From NCBI GenBank assembly GCA_963756575.1, contig CAVWOM010000005.1, forward strand, positions 1 through 64,000: a stretch of DNA of 64,000 nt, read 5' to 3'. A program made the position numbers and the translations under genes. Positions within the stretch are counted from its first letter, which is position 1. Every line of letters starts with the position of its first letter. This document shows positions 25,220 through 34,444 of this stretch, piece by piece. Origin of the DNA: Palsa-504 sp963756575 (GTDB lineage: Bacteria > Actinomycetota > Actinomycetes > Streptosporangiales > Streptosporangiaceae). The notes under the pieces are model-generated. The model was not told the DNA's origin. It saw nothing but the letters and a program-made list of their open reading frames with translations, and ran no database searches.

Positions 25220-25767
25220 AGGTAGCCTCCGTCTCCGATTACTCCCGCCGAGCTTCCCGGTCCACGCGATCCCGGGGGCGCGGCGAGTTCGGGCCGGACT
25301 ACCCCCGGAAAACCACCTAAACCCGTCAGTCGACCGCTGCGTGGAGATGGCATCGCCTACCCGGGCCGCTGATCCGCCGTCGGGAACACAGCCGACATTG
25401 GTTCCCTGCTTCAGGCTGGGGTGCGGATTCCATGACCGGCCAGACGAGCTCGCGGCGCATCGGAGACTGCATGCATAGGCGAATCGAGTGTTGGCGGGTC
25501 CCACTCGTCGGGCACCAGCTGCAGGTAGCGGACGGCGGTGCCGTCCTTTAGGCCGCATCGCCCTGACCAGCGGATTGCCACCGGACGCAGCCGCAGGCAG
25601 CAGAGCTGGCAAAAACAGGCTGAGTGGCATTGCCTCCTGAGTAGCCGTCCCGCACAAGTCTTTACAACTCCGCACAAGTCTTTACACCATTGCAAAGCGG
25701 TAGCAGACTCGGGCGCAAGGCTGCCACGGGGCACAACCCCGAATCATTCCGTCCCAGAGGGAGCCAG
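25220..25767. other. Promoter region with a transposase remnant and a tandem repeat
   Basis: A minus-strand piece near 25480-25560 reads GLKDGTAVRYLQLVPDEWDP, which resembles the N-terminus of IS1634-type transposases; it is only a fragment. The tandem 20-base repeat at 25651-25686 lies in front of the GH43 gene. No complete gene was found. Confidence 0.45.
25651..25686. repeat. CGCACAAGTCTTTACA direct repeat upstream of GH43
   Basis: The 16-base word occurs at 25651-25666 and 25671-25686, 20 bases apart, about two helical turns, so both copies face the same side of the DNA. It lies 82-117 bases before the GH43 start. It may be an activator or repressor site. Confidence 0.55.
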
Positions 25768-27591
25768 ATGACCAGATCGCGTGCGGCGCTCAGCGTCGTA
25801 CTCCTCCTCGCCGGACTGGTATCCATCTCCGCCTTCACCACGCCGGCGAGCGCCCGTGCCGCGACCGCACCGCCGTACCACAACCCAATGAGCCTGATCC
25901 TTCCTGGCGGCGCGCATGCGGAGAGTTGTGCCGACCCGTTCGTGCTGCGCGTGCCGGCGGGCGCGGTGACGAACTGGTATCTCTATTGCACCTCTGACCC
26001 GCTCACCAGCAGTGAGCGGGACGCGCAGGGCAACCTGGTCATCCATAACGTTCCGACGTATCACTCGGTCGACCTCACGCACTGGCATTACGTCGGTGAC
26101 GCGTTCCCGACGAAACCGTCATGGATCACCGGCGGCATGTGGGCGCCCGACGTGGTGCACCGCAACGGCCTTTACTACATGTACTTCACGGCGTCGAGCA
26201 CGAACATCAGCGGCAGTAGCTGCCCGCCCAGCGCCGGCTGCTCCGCCATCGGCGTCGCGACGAGCGTCTCGCCCGCGGGTCCGTGGCGGGTGAGCGGCAC
26301 CCCTGTCGTCCCGCCGGACGCCGTCGGCCACTGGAAATTCGACCCCGAGGTCATCTTCGTGCACGGCACGGGCTACCTGTACTACGGCAGTTACTTCGGC
26401 GGGATCTTCGCTCGTATCCTGAGCGCGGACGGCCTGTCCTCTGACGCCTCGTCGGAGAAGCAGATCGCCATCGATAACCGCTACGAAGGCACGTTCATCG
26501 TGCCGCACGGCGGCTGGTACTACTTCATGGGCTCGGCGTCGAACTGCTGCAACGGGCCCCTGAGTGGTTATGCGGTGTTCGCCGCGCGGTCGCGCTCGCC
26601 CCTGGGCCCGTTCGTTGACCGGGACGGCGTGCCGATTCTCGCCAGCCGCGTCGGCGGTACGCCCGTCCTCACCCAGAACGGCAACCGGTGGGTGGGCCCC
26701 GGCCACAACGCGGTGGTCACCGACTACAGCGGGCAGCAGTGGATCGTTTATCACGCGATCCCGCAGGACGACCCGTATTTCGCCGGCCAGACCGCAATCA
26801 ACCACCGGCCCGTGCTGATTGACCCGCTGGACTGGCGCGGTGGCTGGCCCACGACCCGGGGCGGTCGTGGCCCGTCAGATCAGCTCATGCCCGGGCCGGC
26901 CGCACAGCCGGGGGAGACAACCGCCTACCGGCCGCACAACGCGACGACGCCGCGGCCAGGTGCGGAGATCGTGCGGCTGAGCGATGATTTCAACGGCACG
27001 TCACTCTCGTCGCAGTGGACGTGGGTGCGCCCGCCGGACCCGTCGACCTACTCGGTCAGCGGTGGTGCGCTGCACTGGCAGATCCAGAACGCCGACCTGC
27101 ATCCGGAGACGCCCAGCTCAGCGCTCGCGTCGGTGCTCACCGAGCCGGCGCCCCAGGGCGACTACATGGTTGAGGCGCGGTACTCGAATGATGAACCGGC
27201 CGACGTCTGCTGCTACAACTACGCCCAGGGCGCGTTGCTCGCCTACCAGGACGACGGCAACTACATCAAGCTCGACGTCTTCTCGAACTTCGAAACCCGG
27301 CAGACCGAGTTCGCCAAGGAGGTCACGCCGGTGCCGACGGGATATCCGCACTACGGCAGCGGCGTCGGCGGCCCGGTGGGGGATTGGACCTGGCTGCGGA
27401 TCGTCCGCCATGTCGCGGCCGACGCCGACTACTACACCGCGTACACCAGCATCGATGGCACGAACTGGGACCGTGCGCAGACGTGGCGGGACAACCTCGG
27501 CTCCAGCGAGAAGATCGCGCTGGCGTCGATGGGCGGCCCGGGCGCCTTCACGAGCACCTTCGACTACGTGCACGTCTACCGGGTGAAGTGA
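25768..27591 (+). CDS. Secreted GH43 glycoside hydrolase with C-terminal beta-sandwich
   Basis: The 607-residue product has a Sec signal peptide (MTRSRAALSVVLLLAGLVSI, cleaved near SARA-AT, residue 30-32). The GH43 five-bladed propeller follows, with base Asp56 (ESCADPFVL), the modulating Asp in KFDPEVIFV and the acid Glu in NRYEGTFIV. The last 190 residues (DDFNGTSLSSQWTWVRPPDP onward) form a concanavalin-like domain as in many beta-xylosidase/arabinofuranosidase proteins. It probably removes arabinose or xylose from xylan or arabinan outside the cell. ATG 25768 has AGAGGGA upstream and starts the signal peptide. The divergence from the neighbouring importer suggests a shared substrate. Confidence 0.92.
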   Translation: MTRSRAALSVVLLLAGLVSISAFTTPASARAATAPPYHNPMSLILPGGAHAESCADPFVLRVPAGAVTNWYLYCTSDPLTSSERDAQGNLVIHNVPTYHSVDLTHWHYVGDAFPTKPSWITGGMWAPDVVHRNGLYYMYFTASSTNISGSSCPPSAGCSAIGVATSVSPAGPWRVSGTPVVPPDAVGHWKFDPEVIFVHGTGYLYYGSYFGGIFARILSADGLSSDASSEKQIAIDNRYEGTFIVPHGGWYYFMGSASNCCNGPLSGYAVFAARSRSPLGPFVDRDGVPILASRVGGTPVLTQNGNRWVGPGHNAVVTDYSGQQWIVYHAIPQDDPYFAGQTAINHRPVLIDPLDWRGGWPTTRGGRGPSDQLMPGPAAQPGETTAYRPHNATTPRPGAEIVRLSDDFNGTSLSSQWTWVRPPDPSTYSVSGGALHWQIQNADLHPETPSSALASVLTEPAPQGDYMVEARYSNDEPADVCCYNYAQGALLAYQDDGNYIKLDVFSNFETRQTEFAKEVTPVPTGYPHYGSGVGGPVGDWTWLRIVRHVAADADYYTAYTSIDGTNWDRAQTWRDNLGSSEKIALASMGGPGAFTSTFDYVHVYRVK

Positions 27592-27607
27592 AGGACCTGG
27601 CTGGCGG

Positions 27608-28483
27608 CTATTTAATGCCGGTGTTGGCGACACCTTGGACGATCTGGCGCTGCAGGAGCAGGAATACGGCGAGCAGCGGCAGGAAGCCCAGTACCGAAGA
27701 TGCCATCGTCTCGGCGTACTGGATCGCCGACCCGCCGATCAGGCTGCTCAGTCCGACCGTGATCGTTTCCGACTTCGTCTGCGTCAGCACGAGGAGCGGC
27801 CAGAGGAAGGCGTTCCAGGTGGTGATGAAGGTGAGGATCGCGACGGCCGCGATCGCCGGCCGGCACAGCGGCATGCAGAGCTGGTAGTAGACCCGCCACC
27901 AGCTCGCGCCGTCCAGCCGGGCGGCCTCGATCAGCGACACCGGGATCTGCTTCAGGAACGAGTAGAAGACGAAGACCGCCACCGGTGCGGCGATGGCCGG
28001 CAGGATCAGCGCCCAGTACGTGCCCAGCAGGTGGATGGTCCGGAACTCCATGAACTGCGGCAGGACCAGGGCCTCGGTGGGGAGCATGAGCCCGGCCAGG
28101 ATCACTGCGAACGCCACAGATTTACCGCGGAAGTGCAGGTGGGCGAGGCCGAAGCCGATCGTCGAGCACACGACCACGGTGAGGATCACCGACAGCGTGG
28201 AGATGATGAAGCTGTTCAGGTACCACCAGCCGATGGGGTTGGCGGTCAAGGTGCTGGTGTACGCGTGCAGGGTCCAGTGGTTGGACCAGAGCGAGACGGG
28301 GTTGGTCGTGATCTCGGTGTCCGGCCGCAACGAGGTGATCAGGGCCCACAGGAACGGCACCAGCCAGATCAGCGCGAACAGGGTCAGGCAGGTCGCGGCG
28401 AGCCGGTTGAAGGCCCGGACTGCGGTACCTGAGCTCTGCCGGTTGACATGCTTGCGCGCGGGCAGCGCGGCGGTCGCGGTCAT
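27608..28483 (-). CDS. Sugar ABC transporter permease, MalG-like (CUT1)
   Basis: The 291-residue product has six membrane segments and an EAA loop (LIEAARLDGASWWRVYYQLC) near residue 200. It is the last gene of a three-gene minus-strand operon: binding protein, MalF-like permease, MalG-like permease. It converges with the GH43 gene; the stops are only 16 bases apart and no terminator hairpin lies between them, so antisense overlap of transcripts is possible. Confidence 0.93.
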   Translation of the reverse strand: MTATAALPARKHVNRQSSGTAVRAFNRLAATCLTLFALIWLVPFLWALITSLRPDTEITTNPVSLWSNHWTLHAYTSTLTANPIGWWYLNSFIISTLSVILTVVVCSTIGFGLAHLHFRGKSVAFAVILAGLMLPTEALVLPQFMEFRTIHLLGTYWALILPAIAAPVAVFVFYSFLKQIPVSLIEAARLDGASWWRVYYQLCMPLCRPAIAAVAILTFITTWNAFLWPLLVLTQTKSETITVGLSSLIGGSAIQYAETMASSVLGFLPLLAVFLLLQRQIVQGVANTGIK

Positions 28484-28499
28484 GGTGACGGATGTCCCT

Positions 28500-29447
28500 T
28501 CACGCGTTCACTGTCGAATTGCGGCGGCGGCGGAAAAGCGCCCAGCCAGCTGAGATGACGACGAGGACCACGAAGTACACCATCGTCGCAGCGGCGGCAT
28601 AGCCGCCCCGGTAGGAGGTAAAGCCAGTATCGTAAATGTATTCGATAACCGGCCGGGTGGACTCGTTCGGTCCGCCGGACAGCAGGATGTAGATCTGGTC
28701 GAACACCTTGAGCGAGGCCAGGATCTGCAGAATCAGGACCAGGCTGGTGGTGGAGCCCAGCAGCGGGATTGTGATCGAGCGGATCTGCTGCCACGGGGAC
28801 GCGCCGTCGATGGCCGCGGCTTCGTAGGTCTCCTCGGGGATGTCCTGGATGGCCGCGGTGTACAGGATGAAGTTGAAGCCGAACGTCCACCACAGTGTCA
28901 GCAGGGTCACGGCCAGCCAGGCGCCGGATGTGCTGCCGAGGAAGTTGGGGGCGGACAGCCCGACCCCGCTGAACAGCTTGCTGATGAGCCCGGTCTGCGG
29001 GGTGTACATGAACGCGAAGATGAGGCATACCACCGAGGACGGCACGACGTAGGGAGCGAAAAACGCCAGCCGGTAGAACCACCGGTTTCGCGAGATCCGG
29101 GCGGCGAAGATGGCGAACAGCAGGGGGAGCAGTATGAGCGGAGGAGTGGTGAGCAGCGTGAACAGGACTGAATGCCACATCGACTGCCAGAAGTCGGAGC
29201 TCTTCAGCACGGCGGCGTAGTTCGCCGTGCCGACCCAGCTGCCGACTCCGGATCTCACGGTGGCCGTGTTGAACAAGCTGATCACGATCCCGATCAGCAC
29301 CGGTCCGATGAGGAACAGCAGATACAAGAGGAGGAACGGCGTGGCGAACAGCCATCCGGCCCGGTTCTCGCCACCCGCGCCCCTCCTGCGCCTGGCGGTT
29401 CGCGCCGCAACTGCCGGTACTCCCGTGGTGGCCACGGTCGTCGTCAT
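28500..29447 (-). CDS. Sugar ABC transporter permease, MalF-like (CUT1)
   Basis: The 315-residue product has six membrane helices, the first at about residues 31-52 (GWLFATPFLLLYLLFLIGPV), and an EAA loop (ETYEAAAIDGASPWQQIRSI). It starts at ATG 29447, 15 bases after the binding-protein stop, and is followed 16 bases later by the second permease. Together they form the importer pore. Longer in-frame starts upstream would overlap the binding protein by 500 bases and are rejected. Confidence 0.93.
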   Translation of the reverse strand: MTTTVATTGVPAVAARTARRRRGAGGENRAGWLFATPFLLLYLLFLIGPVLIGIVISLFNTATVRSGVGSWVGTANYAAVLKSSDFWQSMWHSVLFTLLTTPPLILLPLLFAIFAARISRNRWFYRLAFFAPYVVPSSVVCLIFAFMYTPQTGLISKLFSGVGLSAPNFLGSTSGAWLAVTLLTLWWTFGFNFILYTAAIQDIPEETYEAAAIDGASPWQQIRSITIPLLGSTTSLVLILQILASLKVFDQIYILLSGGPNESTRPVIEYIYDTGFTSYRGGYAAAATMVYFVVLVVISAGWALFRRRRNSTVNA

Positions 29448-29461
29448 GGCGTCTCCTGTTC

Positions 29462-30811
29462 CTAGCCCACCGGCGGGAGGGCGGTCGAGAAGGTCTTCAG
29501 GCTGGCGGTCATGGCGCTGACGCCGGTGCGCGGGCTGATGGCGCCGGCCAGGACCTGGGTGATCACGCTGCCCATGGCGAGCTGGAAGTCCGATCCGGCG
29601 CCGGTATACCAGCCGGGCGGATCGTAGACGGCGTTGAAGGCGGCCCGGACGTAGTTGCTCTGCGGCTTCTGATTGAGGAACGCCTTGCTGGTCTGCACCG
29701 GCAGCCAGGCCGGGATATGGCCGCCGCCGGCCCAGATGGCGCTGAGGTCCAGCAGGCCCTTGATGAACGTGACCGCGTCCGCCGTGCGCTGCGCCGGCCG
29801 GGTCGTGCTCTTCGGGATGACCAGGGAGTGCGAGTCGGCGTAGGCGACCTGCTTGGGCCCGAGGATGGCCGGGAACGGCACGACGTTGAAATTGAACGGC
29901 TTCCCGCTGGGCAGCTTGACCCCGCGGTAGGTGGGAATCTGCCACTCACCGTCGAACAGGAAGCCGGCCTTGCCCTGGCTGAACAGCTGGGTCACCGTGG
30001 CGTCGGCGGCGTTTCCCGGCATCAGGCCCAGGGAGCCGGTCAGGCTCTGCATGAACGCGAACGTCTCCTCCAGGGCGGCCCGGTCGATCGTCACCTGCGT
30101 GCCCTGGTCCGAGACGATCGGCCCGGCCAGTCCGGAATACACGGTCATGAACCATCGCCAGGTGGTGGCCGGGTCGGCGGTGTTGGCCGAGATCGCGCCG
30201 TACTGGCCGCTGGCTTGCTTCATGGCCTTGAGGGCGTCGATGAAGTCGTTGCGGCCTTTCATCGGCTTGAGGTTGTCGCCGGCGGCATTCAGCAGGCCGG
30301 CCTTCCTGGCCAGGTCCACGTTGTAGAACATGACGAACGGGTGCGTATCCAGCGGCACCGCGTAGACCTTCCCGGACACGGTGGCCTTCTGCCACGCGGC
30401 CGGGGTGAACTTGTCCTGGGTGATTCCGGCCGCGGCGACGCCCGCGTTCTCCACCGGCTCCAGCAGCCCGGCCTCGGCCAGCAGCGGGAGCCGGGACAGG
30501 TGCGAGATCGCCACGTCCGGCGGCCGCCCGCTCGACGCCGCCAGGGCCAGCTTGGTGTAATACGGGTTTCCCCAGGACAGGAGGGTCGACTCGACCGACA
30601 GGCGGCTGGTTTCGGAGAACGTCTGCACCATCTTCGTCATGTTGATGCCGTCACCGCCGCCGAACAGGTGCCAGTAGATGACATCGGCCGGGTCGGGCTG
30701 GCCTCCGGTGATGCTCGTGACTATGGGCGAGGTGCAGGCCGACAGCGCCCCGGTGAGCGCCACGCCCCCGCCGATGGCCAGGAACTGGCGGCGCGAGACA
30801 GGTCTAGGCAT
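29462..30811 (-). CDS. Sugar-binding lipoprotein of the ABC importer, Tat-exported
   Basis: The 449-residue product begins RPVSRRQFLAIGGGVALTGA: a twin-arginine signal followed by a lipobox LSAC, so it is folded before export and lipid-anchored outside the membrane. The rest is a CUT1-type extracellular solute-binding protein (VIYWHLFGGGDGINMTKMVQ, GKVYAVPLDTHPFVMFYNVD). It is the first gene of the importer operon. Its promoter faces the GH2 gene across a region with two TTGCATCGATGCAA boxes, so LacI control is likely. Confidence 0.94.
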   Translation of the reverse strand: MPRPVSRRQFLAIGGGVALTGALSACTSPIVTSITGGQPDPADVIYWHLFGGGDGINMTKMVQTFSETSRLSVESTLLSWGNPYYTKLALAASSGRPPDVAISHLSRLPLLAEAGLLEPVENAGVAAAGITQDKFTPAAWQKATVSGKVYAVPLDTHPFVMFYNVDLARKAGLLNAAGDNLKPMKGRNDFIDALKAMKQASGQYGAISANTADPATTWRWFMTVYSGLAGPIVSDQGTQVTIDRAALEETFAFMQSLTGSLGLMPGNAADATVTQLFSQGKAGFLFDGEWQIPTYRGVKLPSGKPFNFNVVPFPAILGPKQVAYADSHSLVIPKSTTRPAQRTADAVTFIKGLLDLSAIWAGGGHIPAWLPVQTSKAFLNQKPQSNYVRAAFNAVYDPPGWYTGAGSDFQLAMGSVITQVLAGAISPRTGVSAMTASLKTFSTALPPVG

Positions 30812-30872
30812 GCGATGCGCTCCTCACCGTGGGGGCTGTGTGAGCGGAGATAGCGTGACTGTCGCATAAAAT

Positions 30873-30886
30873 TTGCATCGATGCAA
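30873..30886. promoter_or_regulatory. LacI-type operator box 1 (TTGCATCGATGCAA)
   Basis: A 14-bp perfect palindrome with the central CG typical of LacI/GalR operators, 62 bases before the binding-protein start. Its centre is 64 bp from that of box 2. It would block the importer operon. Confidence 0.85.
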
Positions 30887-30924
30887 GGTCTCAATCTGGG
30901 AATTCTGACCATACAGGCCACGGG

Positions 30925-30962
30925 ATGTCCTCTTTCTTGCATCGATGCAAGAAAGAGGACAT
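30925..30962. promoter_or_regulatory. 38-bp perfect palindrome containing LacI-type operator box 2
   Basis: The central 30937-30950 is the same TTGCATCGATGCAA box. The dyad continues without a mismatch for twelve bases on each side (ATGTCCTCTTTC on the left). It ends 34 bases before the GH2 start. It can work as an operator and, if transcribed, as a 19-bp hairpin in the leader of the GH2 message. Confidence 0.9.
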
Positions 30963-30996
30963 GCTGTTATTGAGATGCTGAAGGAAGGATCACCGG

Positions 30997-32862
30997 TTGA
31001 GAGCGACCCTGCAGGATGGTTCGTATCCGCGGCCGATGCTGTGCCGTGAGCACTGGGTCAGCCTGGACGGCGTGTGGGAGTTCGCCTCCGATGAGAAGGA
31101 CCAGGGTGTCAGGGAACGCTGGTTCGCCCAGCCGGGCACCGGGCCGTTCACCCGCCGGATCACGGTGCCGTTCCCGCCGGAGTCTCCGGCGTCCGGAGTC
31201 GGTGACCGCGGGATTTCCCCGGTCGTGTGGTATCGCCGGCGTATCCCGCCGGACATGCTAGCGGGCGGCGGGGACCGGCAGCAGCGGGATCTCATCCACT
31301 TCGGGGCGGTCGATTTCCGGGCGCAGGTGTGGTTCGACGGGCAGCTCGTCGGCAGCCATGTCGGCGGGCAGACCCCGTTCACCGCCGACGTCACGCACGC
31401 CACGGAAGGCGAGCCCGACGAGCACGTGCTGGTGGTGCGGGCCGAGGATCACGCGACCGACCTGGAGCAACCCCGCGGCAAGCAGGACTGGCGGGACCAG
31501 CCGCACGGAATCTGGTACGAGCGGACGACAGGAATCTGGCAGACCGTCTGGGCCGAGACCGTCCCGGAGACCCACATCACCGACGTGGCCTGGATTCCCG
31601 ACGTCCCCGCCGCGGCGGTCCACGGCGAGATCACCATCGCGAAACCATGCCCGCACGGCCTGGCCCTTGAGCTGACCGTCCGTCTCGGCGAGGAGATCCT
31701 GGCCGAGCTGTCGGTGGTGCCGCAAGGTAATACCATCCACGTCGATGTCCCGCTGCCGGGGTTGCGCAACGGCCAGGACCGGGCCCGGCTGCTGTGGACG
31801 CCCGAGCACCCCACCCTGCTCGATATCGAGCTGGTGCTGCGCGATCGTCGGTCGGCATCGGTGATTGACTCGGTGGCCAGCTACACCGGGGTGCGCTCGG
31901 TCTCGGTGGGAATGGGGTCATTCCAGCTCAACGGACAGCCCTGCTACCTCCGCGCCGTGCTCAACCAGGGCTACCGCCCGCGGACGCACCTAGCCGCGGA
32001 GGGGCAGGCGCAGCTGCGGACCGAGGTCGAGCTGATCAGGGCAATGGGATTCAACGCCGTCCGCGTCCACCAGAAGGCCGAGGACCCGCGGTTCCTATTC
32101 TGGGCCGACCGGCTCGGGCTCATGGTGTGGGCCGAGACCGCGGCCGCCTACGTGTACTCGCCCGCCGCCGTCACTCTGCTCGTGACGGAATGGATGGATC
32201 TCATCCGCCGGGATCGCAGTCATCCCGCCATCGTCGCCTGGGTGCCGCTCAACGAGAGCTGGGGAGTACCGGACATCGCCTCCCGCACGGACCAGCAGAA
32301 CTTCGCCCGGTCACTGGCCAGCCTGACGCGTGCGCTGGACCCTGGCCGTCCGGTGGTGTCTAACGACGGGTGGGAACACGTGGACAGCGACATCCTGGGA
32401 CTGCACGACTACGCGGGTGACGCCGGCGAACTGCGCGCCCGGTATGGCACTAGCCAGGCCGCCAGCGAGACGGTGCGGTCGGCTCGCGGCCCGCTGCACC
32501 GGCGCCCGGTCATCGATGAGCAGCAGCTGCACGCCTTCGCCAGCGGAAACGCCCCGCTCATGATCACCGAGTTCGGCGGCGTCTCGCTGGACGGCGGGGA
32601 CGACGGGTGGGGCTACACGAACGCATGCTCGGACTCTGATTACGCGACCTTGCTGCAGCAGCTATTCGGCGCCCTGCGAGCCAGCCGCGATGTAGCCGGA
32701 TTCTGCTACACCCAGTTCATGGACACCGGCCAGGAAGCCAACGGCCTGCTGTTCGCGGACGGAACGCCTAAGCTGCCGCTGGAGACGATCCGGCAGATCG
32801 TCACCGGCGTGAAGGACGGCACCGGCAATGAGCCGGCATCCACCTTCGGATCGTATGACTAG
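30997..32862 (+). CDS. GH2 glycoside hydrolase, intracellular
   Basis: The 621-residue product has the GH2 order: sugar-binding jelly roll (about 1-190), immunoglobulin-like domain (190-300) and TIM barrel. Acid/base Glu420 is in VPLNESWG and nucleophile Glu525 in LMITEFGGVS. No signal peptide is present, so it hydrolyses imported sugars. GH2 covers beta-galactosidases, beta-glucuronidases, beta-mannosidases and arabinosidases, and the specificity is open. TTG 30997 is used because AAGGAAGG is eight bases upstream and no ATG fits. It is divergent from the importer and next to the LacI gene, so the three form one regulon. Confidence 0.9.
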   Translation: MRATLQDGSYPRPMLCREHWVSLDGVWEFASDEKDQGVRERWFAQPGTGPFTRRITVPFPPESPASGVGDRGISPVVWYRRRIPPDMLAGGGDRQQRDLIHFGAVDFRAQVWFDGQLVGSHVGGQTPFTADVTHATEGEPDEHVLVVRAEDHATDLEQPRGKQDWRDQPHGIWYERTTGIWQTVWAETVPETHITDVAWIPDVPAAAVHGEITIAKPCPHGLALELTVRLGEEILAELSVVPQGNTIHVDVPLPGLRNGQDRARLLWTPEHPTLLDIELVLRDRRSASVIDSVASYTGVRSVSVGMGSFQLNGQPCYLRAVLNQGYRPRTHLAAEGQAQLRTEVELIRAMGFNAVRVHQKAEDPRFLFWADRLGLMVWAETAAAYVYSPAAVTLLVTEWMDLIRRDRSHPAIVAWVPLNESWGVPDIASRTDQQNFARSLASLTRALDPGRPVVSNDGWEHVDSDILGLHDYAGDAGELRARYGTSQAASETVRSARGPLHRRPVIDEQQLHAFASGNAPLMITEFGGVSLDGGDDGWGYTNACSDSDYATLLQQLFGALRASRDVAGFCYTQFMDTGQEANGLLFADGTPKLPLETIRQIVTGVKDGTGNEPASTFGSYD

Positions 32863-32930
32863 GGAAACTCATCGCACCGCCGCGGAACCAGTCGGCCTTC
32901 CGCCCAGCATGCCTGTGAGAAAATGCCAGC

Positions 32931-33986
32931 GTGGCCGTGACCCTGCGCGATGTCGCCCGGCATGCCGGGGTATCGGCGCGCACGGTCTCCAACGTGGTCA
33001 ACGGCTTCTCGCACGTCTCGCCCGCTATGCGAGCCAGGGTGGAAGCGGCGCTCAGCGAACTCAACTACAAGCCGAACCTGCTCGCCCGTAGCCTGCGTCA
33101 GGGCCGCACCGGAATCATCACGCTGCTACTGCCCGACATCGCTGTCTCCTACTTCAGTGAGCTCGCACACGAGATCGTCGAGTGCGCCAGTGAGCGGGGC
33201 TGCACCGTCATGATCGACGAGACAGGAGGTAAGCCCGACCGCGAGCGAGCGCTGCTCGAGGCGGCAGCCCGGTCGAGCTGGGTGGACGGCATCCTGCTCA
33301 GTTCCCAGGGCCTGCGCGGCCATGACCTTACCGGCCTGCTGTCCGGTGTGCCGGTAGTGCTGCTGGGCGAGCGGACCGCCGATACGGCACTGGACCACGT
33401 CGGCATCGACAACGTGCAGGCCGCTCGTGAGGCCGTTCGGCATCTCGTCGACTCCGGCCGCCGGCGGATCGCCGCCATCGGCGGCAGCACCAGCACGTGG
33501 GACGTGACCTCACGACTCCGGCTCAAGGGATACCGGCAAGAACTGCGGGCTGTCGGCCTGCCCGCCGACGGCCGGTACTCTCGCACGCCGGACTACAAGC
33601 GGGCAAGCGCGGCCGCCGCGGTGCGCTCGCTGCTAAGCCGACCTGATCCGCCGGACGGCTTGTTCTGCTTCAGTGACGAGCTCGCCGTTGGCGTACTCCG
33701 CGAACTGCACGAGCAGGGCCTGCGTACGCCATCGGACATCAGCGTCGTCGGCTTCGACGATATCCAGGAGGCCCGGTTCGCCACGCCGTCGCTCACCTCC
33801 ATCAGGCCAGACAAAGCCAAGATCGCCGAAGTAGCGGTAGACATGCTGATCCAGCGGATACAAGGTTCGGAAGCAAAGCCGCGCGACGTGCGCATCGGCT
33901 ATGAGCTGATCGTGCGGGAAAGCAGCGCGCTCTCACCGCGGCGAGCCTCTTTCGGTGCCCGTCTGGATACGTGGGCAGGCAATTAA
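32931..33986 (+). CDS. LacI-family transcriptional repressor of the sugar locus
   Basis: The 351-residue product begins VTLRDVARHAGVSARTVSNV, the LacI helix-turn-helix, with a hinge helix at NLLARSLRQG (about residue 50-60). A periplasmic-binding-protein-like effector domain follows (VGIDNVQAAREAVRHLVDSG, SDISVVGFDDIQEARFATPS). GTG 32931 puts the helix-turn-helix at the expected position. It lies 68 bases after the GH2 gene and very likely binds the TTGCATCGATGCAA boxes in front of GH2 and the importer. No box is present before its own gene, so autoregulation is through GH2 read-through at most. Confidence 0.93.
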   Translation: MAVTLRDVARHAGVSARTVSNVVNGFSHVSPAMRARVEAALSELNYKPNLLARSLRQGRTGIITLLLPDIAVSYFSELAHEIVECASERGCTVMIDETGGKPDRERALLEAAARSSWVDGILLSSQGLRGHDLTGLLSGVPVVLLGERTADTALDHVGIDNVQAAREAVRHLVDSGRRRIAAIGGSTSTWDVTSRLRLKGYRQELRAVGLPADGRYSRTPDYKRASAAAAVRSLLSRPDPPDGLFCFSDELAVGVLRELHEQGLRTPSDISVVGFDDIQEARFATPSLTSIRPDKAKIAEVAVDMLIQRIQGSEAKPRDVRIGYELIVRESSALSPRRASFGARLDTWAGN

Positions 33987-34444
33987 GTCGAGGGTTGTCC
34001 GCGCGACCGCTGACGTATCCTGGGCCCGACGCCGGTCATGGTCTGGCTCCCCGGCTCGGACCCGATCGCCCGGGCGTGGCTGATCGCCTCCGCTTGCGGC
34101 TGATCCACGCCAGCATGTCGGTCATCTCGGTGGGCGCACTGCCGCGCTGTTGGCTGTTAAGGCCCACTGGCGTAGGGCCAGGTGGATAGCAGCACGGGGA
34201 TTGTGCCGAATACGTGCCCGAGCGCCCACCTCCGCGTTGCGGGTGGCACAGTGTCTGCGCAGGCCCAGGGTGTGGATCATCCCTCCAGGGCGTGGATCAT
34301 CCCTCTGTGGCCGATTGGACTCATATGATCTGCTCCGCCAAGCCGGGCCGGATCGCCTTCACGGTGTCGCACTTCAGTCAATACCTTCGCGAGCGTGGTC
34401 GAAGCTACTTGCCATAGCGGAAAGCTCGGTTCATACTTTCCACT
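33987..34444. other. No gene recognised; tandem repeat
   Basis: The stretch has no convincing frame. It contains a tandem 20-base repeat at 34265-34304. A short plus-strand piece ending at 34417 reads RIAFTVSHFSQYLRERGRSY, possibly the end of a lost gene. Confidence 0.45.
34265..34304. repeat. Tandem 20-base repeat (two units)
   Basis: CCAGGGTGTGGATCATCCCT is followed directly by CCAGGGCGTGGATCATCCCT, one mismatch. It looks like a slippage duplication rather than an operator, since the units are immediately adjacent and not dyad-symmetric. Confidence 0.7.

Noticed and set aside
34265..34304. Tandem 20-bp repeat as an operator or iteron
   Set aside because: Only two directly adjacent units with one mismatch and no symmetry; slippage is the simpler explanation.
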